Part shown: positions 23,921 through 28,232 of the stretch, piece after piece
Layout: each line of letters opens with the position of its first letter
Position numbering within the stretch: position 1 is the first letter of the stretch
Assembly (NCBI GenBank): GCA_964601895.1
Contig: CAZROT010000016.1
Location: 1-28,232 of the forward strand
Length of the DNA: 28,232 nucleotides
Reading direction: 5' to 3'
From: CAZROT01 sp964601895
Lineage (GTDB): Bacteria > Pseudomonadota > Gammaproteobacteria > Enterobacterales > Enterobacteriaceae
The notes under the pieces: model-generated
Told to the model about the DNA's origin: nothing
The model's database searches: none
What the model saw: the letters and a program-made list of their open reading frames with translations, nothing else
Translations under genes and position numbers: made by a program

Positions 23921-24541
23921 ATGGAACAAATATTACCTTTGTTATCTAAATCGCCAAAATCATTTTATGAGGAAGAATTTCTTCCAATAGAAAATGCTGA
24001 TAAGCTGTTTATAGAATTAAACGCTATAAATGGATGGCGAGTGAATAAATATAATGACAAACCACTTAATCGCCAAACTATTGTTTTTGCAAATGATGAA
24101 ATAGTAGATAATCCTGCAAAATTTGTTATTCCTCCTATTTGGGGTACAGATATTATTGTTATAAAATGGCCCAAACAGTTACTCGCCGTTAAACATTTAG
24201 TTGAAAAACGTACTGGAGCTTCTTATAACATTGCTTTAGGTAATCGATATATACGTGCAAAAGATGCCATAGCATTCCATAGTGATAATGAGGAATTTGG
24301 CAATACTCAGTCAATTTCATCTATATCTCTTGGAGTGTCTCGCACTTTTAGTTTTAAAAATAAAGATACATCTGGTGAAGCACGTGAACTATTATTACTC
24401 CATGGATCCTTGCTTTTTATGGGCGAACAATGCCAGGAAAACTACACGCACGGAATGCGTAAAGAAAGTATTGCAGATCATGATAAATATGAAAAAACGC
24501 GAATAAATGTAACGTTTCGTGTGTGGAATTATGAAAATTGA
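23921..24541 (+). CDS. alkB: AlkB-like Fe(II)/2-oxoglutarate dioxygenase
   Basis: This 206-residue protein shows the AlkB signature in order: SYNIALGNRY (101-110), the iron ligands His120 and Asp122 in AFHSDNE, the strand SISLGVSRTFSF, HGSLLFMG (161-168), the third iron ligand His177 in YTHGM, and the 2-oxoglutarate arginines R194 and R200 in RINVTFR. All catalytic residues are present, so the enzyme should be active. AlkB family members oxidatively remove alkyl groups from DNA or RNA bases. Viral copies usually repair methyl damage in genomes, but the substrate here cannot be read from sequence. The length is close to bacterial AlkB (216). The gene sits 43 bases after the 631-residue gene and 24 bases before the next, on the same strand. 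Confidence 0.93.
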   Translation: MEQILPLLSKSPKSFYEEEFLPIENADKLFIELNAINGWRVNKYNDKPLNRQTIVFANDEIVDNPAKFVIPPIWGTDIIVIKWPKQLLAVKHLVEKRTGASYNIALGNRYIRAKDAIAFHSDNEEFGNTQSISSISLGVSRTFSFKNKDTSGEARELLLLHGSLLFMGEQCQENYTHGMRKESIADHDKYEKTRINVTFRVWNYEN

Positions 24542-24565
24542 ATATATTTTTTTGGTAAAATTAAA

Positions 24566-25135
24566 ATGGAAGCTGATCAATTAAGAGCTGCAGAAGAGTT
24601 TATAGGAGGTATAACTGGTGATCCAGGTTGCATTGTTGTCGGTGAAGGAACGGAAAAGCCAGAAGAATTCAGAAATTGTATTGTTATTGGACACAATGCA
24701 AGTTGTGATTTGCCAAATTCAACAATAATTGCCACTGGCCCAAATGTATTCATTCATCCTGACAGCAATATTAACTTTGCACATGTGATGGAAGCTAATT
24801 CTGTTACTAAAAATGTAACATTCCCGGGATGTGTTGTCTCCTATACAGGATTGTATGTTGGAGAAAAATTAGAAATCGGAGAATTAGATATGTGTGACAG
24901 TTGCGAATTAAATCCTTCAAGTGCACAAACATCAATCGGATTTCAATGGGATGCTAATGGCCATTTATGTAACTTGTGTTTAAGTTGTGTACGTGATGCA
25001 ACTATGGCATTTCATGCTAAAGAACGTTGGAATAATAAAAATGGTGACCCTATATCATATTTACAAGCTAAAATTTCTGATCTTGAAATGAAAGTTGAAA
25101 ATCTTACGGAAGCTTTGTCCGAAATGAAAAAATAA
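24566..25135 (+). CDS. Cysteine-cluster protein with beta-solenoid-like N-terminus and C-terminal coiled coil
   Basis: In this 189-residue protein, residues about 15-105 alternate short hydrophobic strands with turns (CIVVGEGT, CIVIGHNA, STIIATGPN, VFIHPDSN), reminiscent of a beta-solenoid or trimeric fibre-like repeat. Cys110, Cys113, Cys135, Cys138 and Cys141 (CDSC and CNLCLSC) form a likely zinc site. Residues about 163-189 give a short coiled coil with a heptad pattern (ISDLEMKVENLTEALSEM). The combination suggests an oligomeric, perhaps trimeric, structural protein. No named family is recognised. It is the last gene of the plus-strand block and converges on the ShKT protein gene. Confidence 0.75.
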   Translation: MEADQLRAAEEFIGGITGDPGCIVVGEGTEKPEEFRNCIVIGHNASCDLPNSTIIATGPNVFIHPDSNINFAHVMEANSVTKNVTFPGCVVSYTGLYVGEKLEIGELDMCDSCELNPSSAQTSIGFQWDANGHLCNLCLSCVRDATMAFHAKERWNNKNGDPISYLQAKISDLEMKVENLTEALSEMKK

Positions 25136-25138
25136 ATA

Positions 25139-25175
25139 TTTTTTAAAGTTTTTAAAGTTTTTAAAGTTTTTAAAC
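25139..25175 (+). repeat. 9-bp tandem repeat, four copies, between convergent genes
   Basis: The unit TTTTTAAAG is repeated four times (the last copy ends in C), filling the gap between the stops at 25135 and 25170 and overlapping the stop codon of the minus-strand gene. Confidence 0.9.
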
Positions 25176-26063
25176 CAATGTAATCTTAGCCAACGCCAGT
25201 TCCCCTGCTTTACTTAAATCACTAGCACAATTTGGTATAGTCCGATCCATATTAATTTGAGTTAATTTTGTAATTTGGTCAGAAGAATATGAACAAGAGC
25301 CACAGCTTTTAGGACAATTTTTCAACATTTGTTCCGGATTCACAACACATAAATTATTTTCACTCCATGCTTTGCATTTATCATCTAAATCTTCACAACA
25401 TGTGTCTACTGGTAAATTTTTCATAAATGTAAGTTCATTATTGTATTTATTGGCAATATCATAATCTGATACATTTTGATCGATAAGATTCTGTTTTAAT
25501 TTAGCAACTGTTTCTCTTGCCCTTTCCAATATTAATCCAACCAATAATCCTGTAGGATCAATCCACATATCTTGAACTGATTCTGGAGTTCGTTTTTGTG
25601 TCATACAAGAACCACATTCTTGATCTAGTCCAGCCATAGCTACGGCCAAATCAGGATCAAGTTTAATTAGATTTTCAGGCAAATTTTCTGGACGAACATC
25701 ATCTCCATCAACAGGTACATATTTAAGATCAATAATGTATGTATCTATATTTTCTGCACATTTTAAAGGTCCGCTCTTAGAAACTGGAACTCCTGTATAA
25801 TCTGCTATTAAAATTGTTCTATTACCTATTTTCATACTTGTATAAATAGGAGTTGTGCTAGGAGTTGTTAAAGGTACTGAATCATATACGGCAATGCCTG
25901 GTCTAATTGTTCGACTAGGGCCGTTTACACTAGGATCTGAAATATCATGACCAGCAGCTTCTTTAGCTTCTCTAGCAGCGTCTTCTGCAGATTTTACTGC
26001 ATGTTTGACTAATAAAACAACAACTAAAAATATAAGAACTGCTAAAATGATTCTCCGATCCAT
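25170..26063 (-). CDS. Membrane-anchored protein with an ShKT (sea-anemone toxin-like) domain
   Basis: This 297-residue protein starts at ATG 26063. Residues about 5-19 are a hydrophobic N-terminal anchor or uncleaved signal (IILAVLIFLVVVLLV), followed by an Ala/Glu/Lys helix. Residues 223-257 match the ShKT pattern exactly in spacing: C-x6-C-x8-C-x10-C-x3-C-x2-C (C223, C230, C239, C250, C254, C257), with KAW, NP, M and CPKSCGSC at the conserved positions. An extra Cys222 and a CGSC pair (150-153) may form further disulphides. ShKT domains are three-disulphide modules of animal toxins and extracellular enzymes. Here the domain would have to be oxidised, either in the ER lumen or by a viral thiol oxidase. 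A virion-membrane or secreted-face role is inference. Confidence 0.85.
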   Translation of the reverse strand: MDRRIILAVLIFLVVVLLVKHAVKSAEDAAREAKEAAGHDISDPSVNGPSRTIRPGIAVYDSVPLTTPSTTPIYTSMKIGNRTILIADYTGVPVSKSGPLKCAENIDTYIIDLKYVPVDGDDVRPENLPENLIKLDPDLAVAMAGLDQECGSCMTQKRTPESVQDMWIDPTGLLVGLILERARETVAKLKQNLIDQNVSDYDIANKYNNELTFMKNLPVDTCCEDLDDKCKAWSENNLCVVNPEQMLKNCPKSCGSCSYSSDQITKLTQINMDRTIPNCASDLSKAGELALAKITLV

Positions 26064-26136
26064 ATATAATTTATACTTTTCTACTATATTAAGTACAAAA
26101 AAAACAAAAAATTTCTTTTTTCCATTTTAAAAATTT

Positions 26137-27024
26137 TTAATGAGTAGCTTTTCTAAACAAGTATTTACGAAAACCCAATATATCTGCATCAGTTGTACGA
26201 TTCTTAAAAAACCAATCAGGTGGATGTCCCTCAAGCCTAGACTTTATATACATTATAGACCAAACACCACATTCAGTTCTTGATGTTTGAAGTTGTCTTT
26301 GAGCTGCTTTAAGAGTAACCGCATGTTTTTCTAAGGTTTGCATAATATCTTTGCATGCATTTTCCATCCAAAATGTTACATCAGTATGAGGTGCATTTCC
26401 ACTACTATTAAAGTATTCAATTACATAGGGATCTTGTTCAGTACCTTTATGATCCAAATCTCCATACAAACAAAACCAATGTTTACCTCCTCCCGTTGAT
26501 ACATCTGTATTTAATACAACACCGAAAGCATTATATCCTGCACCAATTATATTTGGAACTGAAACACGCGATAGTTCACTTCCTACTTTAGCAAAATCTA
26601 TCATTTGAAATGGTATATGGTAGAATTTTTTACCAGTTAATTTTTCGAATTCTTTTGATGCAAATCCATCTAATGTGTAATCTATCTTAAAATTATCCAT
26701 AAGTGTATCATCCCATGGACCTTCAATCTTAAATTTAGAATCTAACACTTTTCTAGCTACTCCACTTCCTACGTATGATTTAAAATCTGGATGTTCTAAT
26801 ATGGCCGATTCTGTTTCTACATTTAGTACTTTTTTTAGCCGAGTTAACATTTCTTTATTACTCATTCTAGCACCATACAGCGGATCTTTTTCTTTTAAAA
26901 AATCTCTATATTTATGTTGTAAATCTTTAGCACACATGCCACCTTCAGCTGGTTCTACTCCCCATGCGCATTCTGTTTTATCATGAGGAGCTGTTGGCAA
27001 TGCACCACCAGAAATTGTCGTCAT
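26137..27024 (-). CDS. Ulp1/adenain-like cysteine protease (virion maturation)
   Basis: This 295-residue protein starts at ATG 27024. The C-terminal half has the C48-type catalytic set: His182 in GKHWFCLYGDL, Asn206 in YFNSSG (the Asp/Asn position), Gln246 and Cys252 in LQTSRTECGVWSIMYI, with Gln six residues before Cys as in viral members. Vaccinia I7 and ASFV pS273R are the characterised counterparts; they cut structural precursors after Gly-Gly (Ala-Gly in poxviruses) during particle assembly. The N-terminal extension (1-90) is typical of the viral forms. The protein itself has Gly-Gly at residues 6-7 (SGG-A) and 28-29 (EGG-M), possible self-processing sites. It is transcribed towards the ShKT protein gene, with 73 bases between them. 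Confidence 0.92.
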   Translation of the reverse strand: MTTISGGALPTAPHDKTECAWGVEPAEGGMCAKDLQHKYRDFLKEKDPLYGARMSNKEMLTRLKKVLNVETESAILEHPDFKSYVGSGVARKVLDSKFKIEGPWDDTLMDNFKIDYTLDGFASKEFEKLTGKKFYHIPFQMIDFAKVGSELSRVSVPNIIGAGYNAFGVVLNTDVSTGGGKHWFCLYGDLDHKGTEQDPYVIEYFNSSGNAPHTDVTFWMENACKDIMQTLEKHAVTLKAAQRQLQTSRTECGVWSIMYIKSRLEGHPPDWFFKNRTTDADILGFRKYLFRKATH

Positions 27025-27077
27025 AATGTATATTAATGATTTTTTTAAAACTTTTAAAAATTTTTAAGACAAAAAAT

Positions 27078-27869
27078 TTAAAGCTCAACAAATGCTGACA
27101 AACAACTAACTATCATTCGTATTGTATGAAGAATATTTAAATCAGTTAATTTTTTATACAACTCTTGTGCCAAATCTGGATCATTACGGATTCTCTGCTT
27201 TATATTTTGTTCAAAATTTGGAGAAATTTCCTTACCTGTAAGAGTACCTAACAAATTTACTAATGTAATTAATACTAATGGTAACTTCACATTAAGCTCC
27301 GTCTTAAACTCTTCAAATCTATTATTTATCATTGCTTTATCTAGCTTTTTTAGTAAATATCTATGGGGCATATCTAGATATTTGTCAGCAGAAGATATTT
27401 CTTCCAACTGCTCATATACAGAAGCACATTTCTCTATATATCTAGGGGATTTACGCAGTTTCGCATCATGTCTTTCAGTTGCAGTTAACATTTTGGGACA
27501 TACCATATATGCAATGTCATTTAACACATTAATCATACTATGTACTTTGTAAATTGCATTATCTGATATGAGCATTTTCACAAAATTATGTAGATCCATG
27601 TGTTGATCTGGAGTATCATTTTTAATTGCAAAAACCACATATTTAACATTTACTTCGTAACCACGTAAATGATGCATAAATACCATAAATGTTGATATAT
27701 ATCTTGGAATGTATGTATTACGAGGTTCCAAAATTCCACCACCATTTGGACGAATATCTAATAAATCCCAGATACCTGTATTTGAAAATAGTTTTAAATC
27801 TTCTACATGCAATTTATAACGTTTTCCTTCAGCAAATTCAATATGGTGCCAGATATTAGGTGTATACAT
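27078..27869 (-). CDS. Unidentified 263-residue protein
   Basis: The ATG at 27869 is the preferred start; the frame extends one TTG codon further. The product is largely helical with an aromatic N-terminal third (MYTPNIWHHIEF, GIWDLLDIRPNGGG). A basic middle follows (TATERHDAKLRKSPRYIEKC), and then a fairly hydrophobic helix (LPLVLITLVNLLGTL, about 208-222) that could be buried or membrane-associated. There are no catalytic or metal-binding motifs. It lies 53 bases upstream of the protease gene on the same strand. The function is unknown. Confidence 0.75.
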   Translation of the reverse strand: MYTPNIWHHIEFAEGKRYKLHVEDLKLFSNTGIWDLLDIRPNGGGILEPRNTYIPRYISTFMVFMHHLRGYEVNVKYVVFAIKNDTPDQHMDLHNFVKMLISDNAIYKVHSMINVLNDIAYMVCPKMLTATERHDAKLRKSPRYIEKCASVYEQLEEISSADKYLDMPHRYLLKKLDKAMINNRFEEFKTELNVKLPLVLITLVNLLGTLTGKEISPNFEQNIKQRIRNDPDLAQELYKKLTDLNILHTIRMIVSCLSAFVEL

Positions 27870-27908
27870 CAAAATTTTTGGAAATTTTTAAAAATATAAT
27901 AACATCTA

Positions 27909-27916
27909 AAAATTGA
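27909..27916 (+). promoter_or_regulatory. Early promoter word AAAATTGA before the F-box gene
   Basis: An exact AAAATTGA lies 52 bases before the ATG at 27969, in the divergent gap between 27869 and 27969. The position and orientation fit the early promoter of mimivirus relatives. Confidence 0.6.
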
Positions 27917-27968
27917 ACACTTATTCTACAATAAATAGTTTTGCGAACCAAAACTAAAAATTTTTAAG

Positions 27969-28232
27969 ATGGCAGAAGTTGTTATCTTCAAACATTATGG
28001 TTCAAATTTCGATAATGAAAGTTTAACTAAATGCCGGCTAGTCTGCAAAAAATGGAACTCAGCTGTACTAAAAGTTCCAACTATTAAGATGCAATCTCTT
28101 CGATATCACTTAAATAATTTACTATTTTACGATAAAGGCATTTATGATGAACATCATGTACGAAAACAAATTATAGTGCGAGAATTAGCTGATATGTGGC
28201 AAGGATTTCATCAACCAATTATTCCATCATTA
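27969..28232 (+). CDS. F-box protein, N-terminal part (continues past window)
   Basis: From ATG 27969 the frame stays open to the window end (88 residues). The N-terminus fits the F-box core: a hydrophobic VVIFKHYG, then ESLTKCRLVCKKWNSAVL, in which CRLVCKKW is the characteristic end of the motif. F-box proteins link substrates to the Skp1-cullin ubiquitin ligase, and giant viruses carry many, presumably to redirect host protein degradation. The substrate-binding part is beyond the window. The early promoter word at 27909-27916 fits a host-interaction role. The usual leading Leu-Pro is replaced, so this is a divergent member. Confidence 0.75.
   Translation, partial: MAEVVIFKHYGSNFDNESLTKCRLVCKKWNSAVLKVPTIKMQSLRYHLNNLLFYDKGIYDEHHVRKQIIVRELADMWQGFHQPIIPSL

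Noticed and set aside
1..28232. tRNA genes, CRISPR arrays, introns or inteins
   Set aside because: By eye I found no cloverleaf with a TTC-type arm, no regularly spaced repeats with unique spacers, and no intein motifs in the large proteins.

Overview
The window is AT-rich, intron-free, densely packed double-stranded DNA whose genes point to a giant virus of the Nucleocytoviricota. The diagnostic genes are a D6/D11-type SF2 helicase, a PCNA-like clamp, an Ulp1/adenain-like capsid-maturation protease, glutamine-dependent asparagine synthetase, an AlkB-type dioxygenase, an F-box protein and a GIY-YIG plus MORN-like repeat protein. The mimivirus-type early promoter word AAAATTGA lies upstream of two genes, and many 3' ends carry hairpins. 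This favours Imitervirales (mimivirus relatives), but that placement is inference. Nothing looks bacterial.

Layout. 1-4490 is an accessory, repeat-rich end. It holds the tail of an unidentified gene, a degraded region, a small gene broken by an in-frame stop, and two members (1151-2443 and 2813-4438) of a paralogous family. The first is enclosed by a perfect 155-bp inverted repeat, and a 47-bp inverted repeat encloses the pair. 4544-9951 holds a tiny membrane protein, an unknown protein, a GC-richer gene for a large basic/acidic protein with an H2B-like histone-fold segment, two small genes that look frameshifted, and a proline-rich membrane protein. 10045-14126 holds an unknown 607-aa protein, a PCNA-like protein with an AT-hook tail, a stop-interrupted SPFH (stomatin/prohibitin) gene and a small unknown. 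14220-15951 is a third member of the paralogous family, again enclosed by a long (about 190 bp, imperfect) inverted repeat. 16014-17781 is asparagine synthetase with one frameshift in an A5 run.

17919-25135 is a plus-strand block: the helicase, a small basic protein, a 631-aa Gly-Gly-rich protein, AlkB, and a cysteine-rich coiled-coil protein. 25170-27869 is a minus-strand block: a membrane-anchored ShKT-domain protein, the Ulp1-like protease and an unknown protein. An F-box gene with an early promoter runs off the right edge.

Two observations stand out. First, the D6/D11-type helicase carries two clear tandem GNAT acetyltransferase domains, plus a degenerate third, between its two RecA lobes, with Gly-Gly dipeptides at the domain boundaries. 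Second, a three-member gene family with a shared core and exchangeable C-termini (winged-helix-like, or GIY-YIG plus MORN-like repeats) is repeatedly found between long inverted repeats. This suggests mobile or invertible cassettes that do not encode a recognisable transposase. The virion-assembly theme (protease, Gly-Gly-rich candidate substrates, membrane proteins) and the genome-handling theme (clamp, helicase, AlkB, histone-like protein) run through the rest.
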